Shown piece by piece: positions 19,698 through 28,540 of a stretch of DNA of 64,000 bases. The position numbers and the translations under genes are program-made. Where the stretch lies: positions 1 through 64,000 of the forward strand of contig CAMLRL010000001.1 of NCBI GenBank assembly GCA_946482465.1, written 5' to 3'. The stretch's first letter is position 1. The number at the start of each line of letters is the position of its first letter. This stretch comes from an uncultured Lactobacillus sp. (GTDB taxonomy: Bacteria > Bacillota > Bacilli > Lactobacillales > Lactobacillaceae). The notes under the pieces are model-generated. The model saw only the letters and a list, made by a program, of their open reading frames with translations. It was not told the origin of the DNA and searched no databases.

Positions 19698-21481
19698 TAT
19701 TTATCTTTCTTGACAATCCTTTGACCAGTCTTATTAACATCAACTGGATGATGGGTTTCTTCCTTCGTTTGCTCATTCTTGCTATTTCTTTTTTGCATAG
19801 CACGGTGGCGATTCTGATTAACCTCCATTACTACTGGTAAAACCACTGGTCTGCGATTTGTTTTACGATATAAAAACTTTTCCAAATCGTTACGGACATC
19901 TTGTTTAATTTCAGTCCAATCAAATTTTTTATGTTCAAAATTGTTGTTAATGGTCTTTTTAATCAGTTCAATGCTGTCACGCATTAACTGCTGGTTGGCC
20001 TTAATATAAACAAAGCCCCGACTTGTTACCTGTGGTTGAGCTATAATTTTTTTCTTACGCCGGTCAATCGTAACTACAGCAATAAAAATACCATCATCTG
20101 ACAATACTTCACGATCGCGCAGTACGATGTTGCCAACATCGCCAATACCAGAGCCGTCAATCATTGTATCTTCTCCTGGAACCGGATCAGTCAGGTAAAG
20201 TCGTTCTTGGTTAAAATCGTAGCTTAAGCAATCACCATTTTTCGTGATAAAAATATTTTCTCTTTTTAGTCCGGCTCTGATAGCTAAATCTTTATGAACC
20301 TCAAGCAGTCTGTATTCACCAATTACAGGAATTAAGAACTGGGGCTTTAAGATGCCAATTAGAAGTTGGAGATCCCTGCCAGTAGCGTGACCACTAGTAT
20401 GCTTAGCTTTACCAAGCTGGATAACAGTGCCTCCAGCACGATAAACCAGATCACTAGTTTGCGCCACAATCGTTTCAACAGAATGGGATGGTGTTGTAGC
20501 AATAAAAACCAAATCGCCTTTATGAATTGTGATCATGCTATGGCGCTTTTTAGCCATTTTTTGCAAGGAATTTAAAGGTTCTCCCATTTGACCCGTTTCA
20601 AGAATGACGGTTTTTTCATCAGGAGTTTCTTTTAAATTTTTAACTCGCATTAACAGACCTTTAGGAACTGTTAGATAACCCAAGCTCATAGCTGTTCGCA
20701 CTATTTTAGCTAAGTCTCTGCCAGTCAATAAAACACGTCTACCAGTTTTATGGGCGGCATTTAATACTTCTTGAATTCTGATTAAATTGGAGGCTTTAGC
20801 CGCTACAATTACTCTGCCCTTGGCATTACGAAAAACATTCGTTACATAATCCCCAATATCTTGTTCTGCAACGTTAGGAAGTGATGCTTCAGCATTGGAA
20901 GAATCACTTAACAGTGCCAATACCTTTTTATGTGCTATTTCTGCTAAACGATCCAGATCCGTGCGGTATTTGGGTGCTGCTGAAGGATCAAATTTGAAAT
21001 CTCCCGTGTAAACAACTTCACCTGCAGGGGTATGCACATCAATTCCCAAAGAGTCAGGAATAGAGTGTGTTGTAGGGAAAAATGAGATATTAGCATTCTT
21101 AAATTCAATCTCAGTATCTGCATCGATCACATGAAAAAGACTATTTTTGCAACGTTTGTTTTCGCGTTTAACAGTAATCTTGGCTAGTTCAATTGTTAGT
21201 TGTGAGCCAAAAACGGGTATGTCATATTGACGTAAAATATAAGGCAAAGCGCCGATAGAATCAGCATGTCCGTGTGTTAAAAAGATGCCGACAACCTGAT
21301 CGCCGTATTGTTCAAAAAAGTCCAGATCTGGAATAACCAAATCAATTCCAAACAACGTACTATCAGGATATTTAAGACCGGCATCAAGAACAAAAATTTC
21401 ATCATTAACTTGAACGGCGAACATGTCTTTTCCTTGCTCACGAACACCGCTCAGAATCATAATTTTAACTTGATCAGTCAT
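19697..21481 (-). CDS. rnjB: Ribonuclease J2
   Basis: RNase J enzymes are metallo-beta-lactamase/beta-CASP nucleases of mRNA decay and rRNA processing. This 594-residue copy is the second RNase J in the window and sits after rpsO, the typical rnjB place. The core metal motif is HGHADS (70-75): the final histidine, present as HGHEDH in the other copy at 33213, is serine here. Later ligands in THSIP, TGDFKFD and SDSSNAE are kept. In Bacillus J2 is a weakly active partner of J1, and the altered motif agrees with a helper role. The last 40 residues are basic and likely bind RNA. Confidence 0.92.
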   Translation of the reverse strand: MTDQVKIMILSGVREQGKDMFAVQVNDEIFVLDAGLKYPDSTLFGIDLVIPDLDFFEQYGDQVVGIFLTHGHADSIGALPYILRQYDIPVFGSQLTIELAKITVKRENKRCKNSLFHVIDADTEIEFKNANISFFPTTHSIPDSLGIDVHTPAGEVVYTGDFKFDPSAAPKYRTDLDRLAEIAHKKVLALLSDSSNAEASLPNVAEQDIGDYVTNVFRNAKGRVIVAAKASNLIRIQEVLNAAHKTGRRVLLTGRDLAKIVRTAMSLGYLTVPKGLLMRVKNLKETPDEKTVILETGQMGEPLNSLQKMAKKRHSMITIHKGDLVFIATTPSHSVETIVAQTSDLVYRAGGTVIQLGKAKHTSGHATGRDLQLLIGILKPQFLIPVIGEYRLLEVHKDLAIRAGLKRENIFITKNGDCLSYDFNQERLYLTDPVPGEDTMIDGSGIGDVGNIVLRDREVLSDDGIFIAVVTIDRRKKKIIAQPQVTSRGFVYIKANQQLMRDSIELIKKTINNNFEHKKFDWTEIKQDVRNDLEKFLYRKTNRRPVVLPVVMEVNQNRHRAMQKRNSKNEQTKEETHHPVDVNKTGQRIVKKDK

Positions 21482-21529
21482 TATATTTCCTTTTCTTTAA
21501 TTTTCTATTCAGTTGTTATTTAGGGATCG

Positions 21530-21539
21530 TGTGATCACA
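21530..21539. promoter_or_regulatory. Perfect palindrome in the rnjB leader
   Basis: TGTGATCACA is a 10-base perfect palindrome about 50 bases before the rnjB ATG and just downstream of its predicted transcription start. It could be an operator or chance. No regulator can be assigned. Confidence 0.3.
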
Positions 21540-21560
21540 ACGTAAAAAGTATCTTTTTTT

Positions 21561-21588
21561 ATTCTAGCATAAAATAGCAGTTTGACAA
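21561..21588 (-). promoter_or_regulatory. rnjB promoter
   Basis: The minus strand has TTGTCA (21583-21588), a 16-base spacer and an extended -10 TGCTAGAAT ending at 21561. It lies just past the rpsO terminator and drives rnjB and the TPR gene. Confidence 0.65.
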
Positions 21589-21593
21589 AAATA

Positions 21594-21627
21594 AAAAAGC
21601 CAGTTCAAAACTTTGAACCAGCTTTTT
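21594..21627 (-). terminator. Terminator after rpsO
   Basis: The arms AAAAAGC/GCTTTTT and GTTCAAA/TTTGAAC form a stem with a 2x2 internal mismatch. A U-run follows on the minus strand, 16 bases after the rpsO stop. Confidence 0.8.
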
Positions 21628-21643
21628 GACATTTCAAATGAAA

Positions 21644-21913
21644 TTAACGACGTAAACCTAATTTCTTAATTAATTCACGATAACGATTAATATCCTTATT
21701 CTGTAAATAACGAAGCAAGTTACGACGGTGACCAATTTTCTTTAACAAACCAACATAAGAGTGGTGATCATGTGAGTGATTTCTCATATGCTCAGTCAGA
21801 TTGTTAATATCAGTAGTCAAGATTGCAACTTGAACTTCAGTTGAACCAGTGTCACCTTCGTGAGTCGCAAAATTTTTAATTATTTCATCTTTTTCTGCTT
21901 TTGAAATTGCCAT
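21644..21913 (-). CDS. rpsO: 30S ribosomal protein S15
   Basis: S15 is a primary 16S rRNA-binding protein of the small subunit. The 89 residues are the standard length and include the conserved TGSTEVQVA, the loop [10 protein letters not shown] and the RRNLLRYL segment that contacts rRNA. An AAGGTGA ribosome binding site precedes the ATG. The gene is monocistronic, with its own promoter, a structured leader of about 85 bases and a terminator. S15 is known to repress its own mRNA in several bacteria through leader RNA folds. Confidence 0.98.
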   Translation of the reverse strand: MAISKAEKDEIIKNFATHEGDTGSTEVQVAILTTDINNLTEHMRNHSHDHHSYVGLLKKIGHRRNLLRYLQNKDINRYRELIKKLGLRR

Positions 21914-21941
21914 TATTTTTCACCTTTCACTAGAATAATTG

Positions 21942-21991
21942 CCGTTAACAACGTTAACCGTCAGGTGTGAGCGCGCAAACAGCGTTAACGG
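21942..21991 (-). promoter_or_regulatory. Candidate S15 autoregulatory leader structure
   Basis: On the minus strand CCGTTAAC (21984-21991) can pair with GTTAACGG (21942-21949) across the leader. Alternatively the middle GGTTAAC (21953-21959) and GTTAAC (21944-21949) can form a tight 3-base-loop hairpin. These are mutually exclusive folds in front of the rpsO ribosome binding site. S15 leader control is known in other bacteria by differing RNA shapes; assignment here is inference. Confidence 0.5.
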
Positions 21992-22005
21992 TTCACAACA
22001 ATAGT

Positions 22006-22034
22006 ATAATACAGACAATTTTTTTAAAAAGCAA
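22006..22034 (-). promoter_or_regulatory. rpsO promoter
   Basis: The minus strand has TTGCTT (22029-22034), a 17-base spacer and TATTAT (22006-22011). It is divergent from the rpsT promoter, whose -35 begins only 13 bases away. Confidence 0.6.
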
Positions 22035-22046
22035 GTATAATTTATC

Positions 22047-22075
22047 TTGCATCTGCATTTATCTTTCAGTATAAT
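22047..22075 (+). promoter_or_regulatory. rpsT promoter
   Basis: The plus strand has TTGCAT (22047-22052), a 17-base spacer and a perfect TATAAT (22070-22075). Transcription would start about 30 bases before the rpsT ATG. Confidence 0.75.
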
Positions 22076-22113
22076 CTATAAAGTAGAATTACGATTGATG
22101 GAGGTGAATTTTT

Positions 22114-22365
22114 ATGCCACAAATTAAATCAGCTATTAAGCGTGTTAAGACTCAAGATGCTACTAGAAAGCGCAATGCCGCTCAAATGAACAAATTAAGA
22201 ACTGCTATTAAGAAGTTCAAGACTGCTCAAGCAGCTGGTGCTGAGAACGCCTCCGAATTACATGTAGAAGCAGCTCGTGCATTAGATAAGGCCGCTTCCA
22301 AAGGTCTTATTCACAAAAACAAAGCTAACCGTGATAAGAGTCGTTTAGCAAAACTTGCAAAATAA
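22114..22365 (+). CDS. rpsT: 30S ribosomal protein S20
   Basis: S20 is a small basic helical-bundle protein of the 30S subunit. The 83 residues include the family patterns [13 protein letters not shown] and [23 protein letters not shown] lies 9 bases upstream of the ATG. It has its own promoter and a strong terminator shared with holA, and is divergent from rpsO. Confidence 0.97.
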   Translation: MPQIKSAIKRVKTQDATRKRNAAQMNKLRTAIKKFKTAQAAGAENASELHVEAARALDKAASKGLIHKNKANRDKSRLAKLAK

Positions 22366-22387
22366 TGATCTTGATTATTGATAATCA

Positions 22388-22422
22388 AAAAAGACAGAAA
22401 TGAATATCATTTCTGTCTTTTT
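22388..22422. terminator. Bidirectional terminator between rpsT and holA
   Basis: A perfect 16-base-pair stem (22388-22403 with 22407-22422) has a 3-base loop. It is bordered by A- and U-runs on both strands. Confidence 0.92.
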
Positions 22423-22434
22423 TTGCTGTAAATA

Positions 22435-23421
22435 TCAAACACTCAGGATAAAAAGTCTTAAAAAATTCTCACTGCGATATTGTCCGTTTTTATAATTAAA
22501 ATCAAGTTTAATGGCTTCTTGTAATAATTTTTCTAATTTTTGTAAACCTATATTATTCCTGAGAGCCACCTTAACTCGAAATGGGTGTACACCTAACTCA
22601 CGCACAATTTCTGCCTCACTTCTCCCTCTGTTTTGCAACACCTTTACCACCAAAATAAACTCTATTTGATTTTCAAAAACAGCTAAAAGCTGCACTGGAC
22701 TGTTACCATTATGTAGTTGATTATCTAAACGTGTTAGTGCTTCTTGATAATTTTTCCTTAAAGCAACTTCTAAAATAGCGAATATATTTTGTGCTAGTGA
22801 CAAATCAGTGTTCTTTTCAACTAATGCAGTTGTGATTTTCTGATCGATTGCCGCCATTTTCAGTTTATTGTAGTTACTCAAAACCGTATCCAGCACTTGA
22901 TCGCTACGCTCCAAAAGCAATTTAAGGGCATCGTCTGTTATTTGGTATTTTTCACTTGTAATCAGCCCTCTGACTACTTTTTTCAGTTCGTAGGGCTTTA
23001 CTTGGGCTTCAACGACGTTAAAATTTTGCGTAATAATTTTAGTTATTTTCTTGCGTCGATCCAGTTTTTCATATGACGCTACCATTATTATCACATCATC
23101 CAGTTGGGAACTATTTTCAAAAATATTTTGTAATTGCTCAACATGTTTATGATATTTTTGTGGTACTTTAGCGGTCAGAAAAAAAGGGTTCTTAACAGTC
23201 AGCACTTTTTTTTGACTAAAAAGGCTCGATTCAGTGAGAGCTGCAATTAAATTATCTAATCCATCTGTTTCACAATCAACCATTACCCTTTCATAGTCTG
23301 AGAATTGTTCTTCCTGCAGATAGGACTTAGCAAGATAATCGTTTAAAAAAGTATCAGACCCACTAATAAGCGTATTTAGAGCGTTTTGCTGGGAATTCTT
23401 AAATAAAGAAAGTAACGTCAT
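22435..23421 (-). CDS. holA: DNA polymerase III subunit delta
   Basis: HolA is the clamp-loader subunit that opens the beta sliding clamp. The 328 residues fit the divergent Gram-positive delta family (YqeN), with the N-terminal degenerate AAA+ region and the C-terminal helical collar containing GVHPFRVKVA and the closing FLRLFIL pattern. Its start overlaps the comEC stop by 4 bases. holA after comEC and before rpsT is the conserved Firmicute order. Recognition is from overall pattern and position, since the family has few invariant residues. Confidence 0.92.
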   Translation of the reverse strand: MTLLSLFKNSQQNALNTLISGSDTFLNDYLAKSYLQEEQFSDYERVMVDCETDGLDNLIAALTESSLFSQKKVLTVKNPFFLTAKVPQKYHKHVEQLQNIFENSSQLDDVIIMVASYEKLDRRKKITKIITQNFNVVEAQVKPYELKKVVRGLITSEKYQITDDALKLLLERSDQVLDTVLSNYNKLKMAAIDQKITTALVEKNTDLSLAQNIFAILEVALRKNYQEALTRLDNQLHNGNSPVQLLAVFENQIEFILVVKVLQNRGRSEAEIVRELGVHPFRVKVALRNNIGLQKLEKLLQEAIKLDFNYKNGQYRSENFLRLFILSV

Positions 23422-25706
23422 TTTTTTGCCACCGGTAAAAATTGTTTAAATTTTGGCTTCATTAATCCGCCATAGTTCCAAGTTATCATACCACAGTCCT
23501 GAGTGGAAGCCCATGAGATATGTTGGTTTTGCAGCGTTCCAATTGTTTCTTCATGTGGATGGCCAAACCTATTATGACGTCCGGCAGATACAAAAACTCT
23601 TTCCGGCTGTAAAGCCTTTAAAAAATCTGGATTGGAGGCTGTCCGACTGCCATGATGACCTAATTTAAAATAATCTGCATATAAATGGTACTTAGCCATG
23701 ATTTCTGCTTCCCCTGCTTGACCGAGATCACCAGTAAACAACCACTGCTTTCGGGCTAATTTAAATGTTAATGACAAAGAATCTTCATTTTTGCCAATAC
23801 CCGGCTTAAACGGGTAAACAATTGCAAAAGAAATATCTGGATATTTAACATTTTGCCCAGCTAATAATTGCACAACCTGCTTTTTACCAATGCGCGAGGC
23901 AATCCGTTTACGAAAGGAAGGATTGTCTAGAAGTCCTTGAGCCATGTATAATTTTTTCACCTTAACTTGATCCAGCAATGGTCCCAAGTCTCCCACATGA
24001 TCTGCATCTTGATGACTTAAAAATATACCATCAATTTTGCTTATTCCCTGTGCTTTTAAAAATGGAATTGTAATTTTATTAACTTGCGGAGTTACTTTTT
24101 TACCGTTAAAGTTTAATTTCCCACCAACATCAATCAGAAAAACGCGTCTAAATAAGGGAGTAGATATTAATATGCTGTCCCCTTGACCGACATCAATAAA
24201 TGTTACCTGTCCTTGCAACGGAAAATGGATGCTGAGAAAGACTATTAAATAAAAGAACAAGGTGCCTTTCAAAAGATATTTTTTAAATTTAATGCTAGAA
24301 GTTTGTTCATTAAAAGCCACTAATATTGCAGAAGTTAGTAAGAGCAAAAATAAGCACTGCCACCAATTGATTTTACCAAAAGTAAATAATCCAATCTGAG
24401 TTTTAGAAAATTGCGCAATTATTTGTTCGCCCTTTTCTAATATTCCTTCAAACAGCCAACTCAAATGTGGCATCATTTTAAATACGATTAAATTTAAAAA
24501 TGTCGCTGGCATCACCACCCAATTAAAATAAGGCACAATAATCAGATTAAAGATAACCGTTAGAAAATTAAACTGGAAGAAATAAAACAATAATAAAGGT
24601 AAGAGGAGCAAGTTTAAAGCAACAGATTGCTTAAAGTTCGTCATTTTATTTGTTAATTCTAATCCTAGTGCCAAGATGTAACTTAATAATGCACCAGTAC
24701 CGAGCATTAAACGGGGATTGATAAGCAAATGAATTATCGCCGTCAGCCCTAACAAATCTGGTTTATTTATTTGTAGTTTATTTAAAGTTAAAATCTTGCC
24801 AATAATATAAGTCAAACTTGCTCTCACAAAACCTGCTTGACCATTACAAAGAAATATCCCTACCAGCAAAATGAGTAAACAAAAACAAAAGGCTTCATTT
24901 TCAGTCAACTTGAAAAAATAACAAATCGTACTAATTACGAGGGTATAAATACCAACATGTAAGCCTGAAATACTCAAAATATGAATGACACCAAGATCGC
25001 GATAATTATTTAAGATCGGTTGAAAATCTTGACTGGGGTTTTCCCCTAAGAGCAGTTCATAACTGAAGAAAGAAAGTATAGGTGGCATTTTATGCAAGTA
25101 AGTCTTTAAACGATAGCGTAAATAATGTAAATAATTCCAAAACCCTCTTTTTTCTACTGTAAGATTGCAACTAGTCAATTTTACTTGTTGAGTAATGTTC
25201 TTGCTGCGATAAAAAGAGCGTAAATCAAATTGCCCGTAATTAGAAGCAGGCTCAATTTGACTTACCTCACCAGCCAAGTGAGAAAAAGTAATTTGATAAC
25301 CCTGAGCAATTTTTCTAAGCTGATTAGGAGTTAATTTCCCCGAAATTAAAATTCTGCCGCCTGATGCTTTTGCCTCAGCGGAAAACCAATCATCCGAAAT
25401 TTTAACCTGATCAGGATAAACGTCGACAGTGGCATGAGGCGTCAGCATAAATTTCGTTTCTTTGTTATCGACATGGAAAATAATCGCCATCAGAAGTACT
25501 GACAGTAAAATAACCCATTTTAAGTTGCTAAATTTATAAATTAATAATAATGTTAAAAAGCTAATCAAAGCATAACAGACCAATTTTTGCGTTACAGTTT
25601 GTTTTTGAAAAATAATAAAACTTAAACCAATTAATAAAAGTCCTAATAATAAGAAAAAGCCTGGTCTGAGAACGCTAAATTTCCAGTTGATCCTTAAGTC
25701 CTGCAA
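23418..25706 (-). CDS. comEC: ComEC/Rec2 DNA-uptake channel protein
   Basis: ComEC forms the membrane channel through which transforming DNA strands enter the cytosol. The 762 residues comprise two N-terminal spans, an OB-like soluble region, the multi-span competence domain (about 210-480) and a C-terminal metallo-beta-lactamase domain. That domain has HQDADH at 565-570, a TGDLG motif near 658 and GHHGS at 683-687, so it appears catalytically intact. The TTG start at 25706 overlaps comEA by 32 bases with only a weak GGGG ribosome binding site, so translation may depend on coupling. No frameshift was seen. Confidence 0.94.
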   Translation of the reverse strand: MQDLRINWKFSVLRPGFFLLLGLLLIGLSFIIFQKQTVTQKLVCYALISFLTLLLIYKFSNLKWVILLSVLLMAIIFHVDNKETKFMLTPHATVDVYPDQVKISDDWFSAEAKASGGRILISGKLTPNQLRKIAQGYQITFSHLAGEVSQIEPASNYGQFDLRSFYRSKNITQQVKLTSCNLTVEKRGFWNYLHYLRYRLKTYLHKMPPILSFFSYELLLGENPSQDFQPILNNYRDLGVIHILSISGLHVGIYTLVISTICYFFKLTENEAFCFCLLILLVGIFLCNGQAGFVRASLTYIIGKILTLNKLQINKPDLLGLTAIIHLLINPRLMLGTGALLSYILALGLELTNKMTNFKQSVALNLLLLPLLLFYFFQFNFLTVIFNLIIVPYFNWVVMPATFLNLIVFKMMPHLSWLFEGILEKGEQIIAQFSKTQIGLFTFGKINWWQCLFLLLLTSAILVAFNEQTSSIKFKKYLLKGTLFFYLIVFLSIHFPLQGQVTFIDVGQGDSILISTPLFRRVFLIDVGGKLNFNGKKVTPQVNKITIPFLKAQGISKIDGIFLSHQDADHVGDLGPLLDQVKVKKLYMAQGLLDNPSFRKRIASRIGKKQVVQLLAGQNVKYPDISFAIVYPFKPGIGKNEDSLSLTFKLARKQWLFTGDLGQAGEAEIMAKYHLYADYFKLGHHGSRTASNPDFLKALQPERVFVSAGRHNRFGHPHEETIGTLQNQHISWASTQDCGMITWNYGGLMKPKFKQFLPVAKK

Positions 25707-26400
25707 AAGTTTTGTCCCCTATTCCAGAAACTTGTTTAAGTTCGTCAATTGCTTTAAACTGGCCATTTTCTTGCCGGTAACTAATAATTTGCTGAGCCTT
25801 TTTTTCACCTATGCCATTCAGTTTTTGTAATTGAGCTGCGTCCGCTGTGTTAATATTGACTTTATTATTTTCAGCTACACTTGTATCGCTCGCCACTTCA
25901 GCTGAATTTGGTTCAGCACTGTCTGAAGAATAAGATTCAACAATTGCCTTTTTAGTTATCTTTTCACCTTTATAAGGAATACGAATTTTATCCTGATCAT
26001 TCAAAATTAGTGCCCGATTAACATTTTTGATTTGGGCATTGGTTTTTAATCCGCCTGCAGCAGTGATTAGCTCATTTAAGCGAGCTCCTTTTTTTAACGT
26101 ATAAACACCTTGATTTTTGACTGCACCAGAAATATCACACGTAACATTTTGCGGTTTAGCAATTACTTGTTTTTTTGCGGCGGCTTTTACCTGCTCTTTA
26201 TCATTCTCGTCATTATCAAGGCTTTCTTTATTGGCAAAGGCAGCACTTTTATCTTCATTAAAATCGATCAGTTCATCTTTTTGCGTCTCTTTTCTTGTCC
26301 AAATGACAATAATTAAAACTAGCAAAACAAGTCCCACGACAAAATAGAGTTTGTATTGTGCAATAAAATTTTTAACTTTTTCCCAATCCATTGTTTTCAA
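25675..26400 (-). CDS. comEA: ComEA competence DNA receptor
   Basis: ComEA is a membrane-anchored protein that binds incoming double-stranded DNA outside the cell. The 241 residues show one N-terminal membrane span (about 13-31), a charged linker, an SLBB domain (about 88-150) and two helix-hairpin-helix motifs in the last 65 residues, including LNGIGEKKAQQI and VSGIGDKTF. The second linker is serine/glutamate-rich. It is co-transcribed with comEC and is separated from the upstream protease gene by a terminator. Confidence 0.94.
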   Translation of the reverse strand: MKTMDWEKVKNFIAQYKLYFVVGLVLLVLIIVIWTRKETQKDELIDFNEDKSAAFANKESLDNDENDKEQVKAAAKKQVIAKPQNVTCDISGAVKNQGVYTLKKGARLNELITAAGGLKTNAQIKNVNRALILNDQDKIRIPYKGEKITKKAIVESYSSDSAEPNSAEVASDTSVAENNKVNINTADAAQLQKLNGIGEKKAQQIISYRQENGQFKAIDELKQVSGIGDKTFAGLKDQLEI

Positions 26401-26419
26401 CTCCCAATTTTAAGTACGA

Positions 26420-26447
26420 AAAAAGCTCAAAAAATTTTGAGCTTTTT
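26420..26447 (-). terminator. Terminator between the PDZ protease gene and comEA
   Basis: The stem AAAAAGCTCAAAA (26420-26432) pairs with TTTTGAGCTTTTT (26435-26447). It has a U-run on the minus strand and separates the coaD-protease unit from comEA-comEC. Confidence 0.82.
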
Positions 26448-26452
26448 ATACT

Positions 26453-27502
26453 TTATTTGAAATTTTTACGTAAATAATTGAGAGCATCATCAAAAGTACG
26501 AACAGGAACAATTTTCATTTTTGTTCCGATCTGTTTAGCTGTCTTTTTGGCGACGACATAATTGTTGGCGCTCTTTTTTAATCCACCAGTATCAGTAGGG
26601 GCAAAGAATACTTCGGCACCTGCCTTATCTGCAGCAACCACTTTTTTATCTACTCCACCAATGATGCCGACTTTTCCAGAAGGAGTAATAGTGCCTGTGC
26701 CGGCAATTTTATGACCCTTTGCTAAATGTTCACCCGAGAAGATTTCATAACTAGTCAGCGTAAACATCAAACCTGCAGACGGTCCACCAATATCGCCTGC
26801 ATTAATAGTTAACTTGGGTTTGGTTTCAACTTTAGTATGCTCAACTAATTGAATACCAATACCTGGCTTTCCTGTTCCCTTGACTTTAACGATTTTACCG
26901 GTAAAAGCAATTTTTTTCTGCTCTCTGAGAACTGTTATCTGTACTTTTGAGCCGATTTTTCTCTTTTGCAGGTAATTGATCATTTCTGCAGTAGAACGGA
27001 ATCTATGACCGTTAGCGCCTAAAACAGTATCACCAATTTGCAATTTTTTTCTAAAACTCGAACCTTTTTGTACTTGCATTACATAAACGCCTTGATAATG
27101 CAACTTAGGCTTAAGTCCAGCTTTCTTAGCAGCACAATAAATAGCATTTTGCTGACTGGTTTCCATATACCAATTTTGCAGTTCTTGATACTGGCTATTT
27201 GTGGCGCTGCCTAACAGTTCTTCTTTGGGAACCCGGCTAACATGTTTTTGGGTAAAACTAAAAAGGTATTGCCATACTGAAGCTGGCTGACTAGTTTCAC
27301 TTACTGTAACCAAATAAAAGTTATTAGGTGCCTTTGAGTTGCTACGCATAAATTGTCCTGTAGACACTGCGTTACCGGGCATTTCAATATAATAATTGGT
27401 TGGCCAATTTAAGCCAATAAATATTACAGCGACTGTTAGAATTAACAGGAGGAACTTATTTAGTCTACTCCTTTTTTTGGTCGATTTTTTTGGTTCATTC
27501 AT
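26453..27502 (-). CDS. PDZ-domain Lon-like membrane serine protease (SepM/YlbL family)
   Basis: The 349-residue protein has one N-terminal membrane anchor (about 14-34), a PDZ domain (about 125-205) and a C-terminal Lon-type protease domain outside the membrane. The catalytic dyad is Ser242 in GPSAG and Lys287 in the VDKKV stretch, spaced 45 residues apart as in this family. Streptococcal SepM trims competence pheromone, and Bacillus YlbL degrades a division inhibitor. The substrate here is unknown; lying next to comEA and comEC is suggestive only, since this order is conserved in many Firmicutes. It overlaps coaD by 8 bases. Confidence 0.9.
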   Translation of the reverse strand: MNEPKKSTKKRSRLNKFLLLILTVAVIFIGLNWPTNYYIEMPGNAVSTGQFMRSNSKAPNNFYLVTVSETSQPASVWQYLFSFTQKHVSRVPKEELLGSATNSQYQELQNWYMETSQQNAIYCAAKKAGLKPKLHYQGVYVMQVQKGSSFRKKLQIGDTVLGANGHRFRSTAEMINYLQKRKIGSKVQITVLREQKKIAFTGKIVKVKGTGKPGIGIQLVEHTKVETKPKLTINAGDIGGPSAGLMFTLTSYEIFSGEHLAKGHKIAGTGTITPSGKVGIIGGVDKKVVAADKAGAEVFFAPTDTGGLKKSANNYVVAKKTAKQIGTKMKIVPVRTFDDALNYLRKNFK

Positions 27503-27989
27503 CTTTTTCTTTACCTATTTTTTTCCTAATTGCTGCAGCTGCTTTAGCAGGTAAAAATGATTTGGTATCACCATTAAAATTAGCAATTTCTTTCACAATG
27601 CTGGACGCAACAAAACTATTCTCTGGTTTGGTAAAAAATAGAACAGTAGTTACGTCCGGTGCTATTTCTTTATTCATTTCCGCGATTTGTTGTTCATATA
27701 AAAAATCAGCGTTGTTTCTGACGCCCCGAATAATAACATTAGCTTGAAGATCATGAGCAACATCAACCGTTAAACTATTTGGCCTTAACAGAACCGTTAC
27801 ATTTTTTTCTTCTTTGACAGCATCCTGTGCCAAGGATTGTCTCTCCTTTTCAGTAAAAAGATATTTCTTGGCCGTATTAGTCATTATTACAACATAAATT
27901 TGATCAAAAATCTTGGCAGCTTGCTGAATAATATCAACATGACCATTTGTCAACGGATCAAAACTTCCTGGAAAAATAGCGGTACTCAT
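27495..27989 (-). CDS. coaD: Phosphopantetheine adenylyltransferase
   Basis: CoaD joins 4'-phosphopantetheine to AMP to give dephospho-CoA, the fourth step of coenzyme A synthesis. The 164 residues start with FPGSFDPLTNGHVDI, the nucleotidyltransferase signature including the Thr-x-Gly-His motif, and continue with the conserved RGVRNNADF at about 88-96 and the SSIVKEI block. It overlaps rsmD by one base and the protease gene by 8, so the three genes form one unit. Confidence 0.97.
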   Translation of the reverse strand: MSTAIFPGSFDPLTNGHVDIIQQAAKIFDQIYVVIMTNTAKKYLFTEKERQSLAQDAVKEEKNVTVLLRPNSLTVDVAHDLQANVIIRGVRNNADFLYEQQIAEMNKEIAPDVTTVLFFTKPENSFVASSIVKEIANFNGDTKSFLPAKAAAAIRKKIGKEKDE

Positions 27990-28540
27990 TAATTTTCCTT
28001 TCGATAAAAGCGCACAATTGTCTTACCTAAATGTTTTTCCTGCATTAACTTAAAGCCTTCAACCTGACCTAATTCAGTTTCATCATCAGTTTCAGCCACC
28101 ACAATAGCATCTTGGCCTAATAAAGCTAATTTAAGCATTTTTTTCATGTCAGACACAATGTGTTGCTTGGCATAAGGCGGATCTAAAAAAACTAAATCGA
28201 ATTTTTGCCCGTCACCTGCTAGCTTATTTAGAGCAACATTACTTGGCATTTTATAGATAGAAAAGCGATCAGGTTCTTTAGTAAGAGCAACATTTTTACG
28301 AATTATTTCTACGGCCTGATAATTAATATCAACTATTACAGCCTGGTGACATCCCCTTGAAACTGCTTCAATTCCTAAGGCTCCGCTTCCACCGTAAAGG
28401 TCTAAGACGTTGCCTCCTGAAAAAAACTGACCTAAAGCGTTAAAAAGTGATTCTTTAACTTTATCACTTGTTGGTCTGGTTTTTTGACTCTTAAGAGTGT
28501 ATAAATTGCGCTTGGCGTATTTACCAGAAATAATTCTCAT
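27989..28540 (-). CDS. rsmD: 16S rRNA (guanine-966-N2)-methyltransferase
   Basis: RsmD methylates G966 of 16S rRNA using S-adenosylmethionine. The 183 residues start with the family N-terminus MRIISGKYAKRNL and show the SAM-binding DLYGGSGALG at 47-56 and the catalytic DPPY at 120-123. It overlaps ylbG by 4 bases and coaD by one base. Confidence 0.95.
   Translation of the reverse strand: MRIISGKYAKRNLYTLKSQKTRPTSDKVKESLFNALGQFFSGGNVLDLYGGSGALGIEAVSRGCHQAVIVDINYQAVEIIRKNVALTKEPDRFSIYKMPSNVALNKLAGDGQKFDLVFLDPPYAKQHIVSDMKKMLKLALLGQDAIVVAETDDETELGQVEGFKLMQEKHLGKTIVRFYRKEN

Noticed and set aside
21530..21539. TGTGATCACA as a CRP/FNR box
   Set aside because: A CRP site needs the TGTGA and TCACA halves separated by six bases; here they overlap, so only an unassigned palindrome is claimed.
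21942..21991. Three GTTAAC repeats as a CRISPR or att repeat
   Set aside because: The units are only 8 bases, irregularly spaced and fit leader RNA pairing; there are no spacers or cas genes.
23418..26400. comEA-comEC as evidence for natural competence in this strain
   Set aside because: Both genes look intact, but the other uptake genes are outside the window and most lactobacilli are not known to be transformable.
26453..27502. PDZ/Lon-like protease as a competence-pheromone processor
   Set aside because: The neighbourhood with coaD and comEA is ancestral in Firmicutes, and no pheromone gene is present, so only the family is called.
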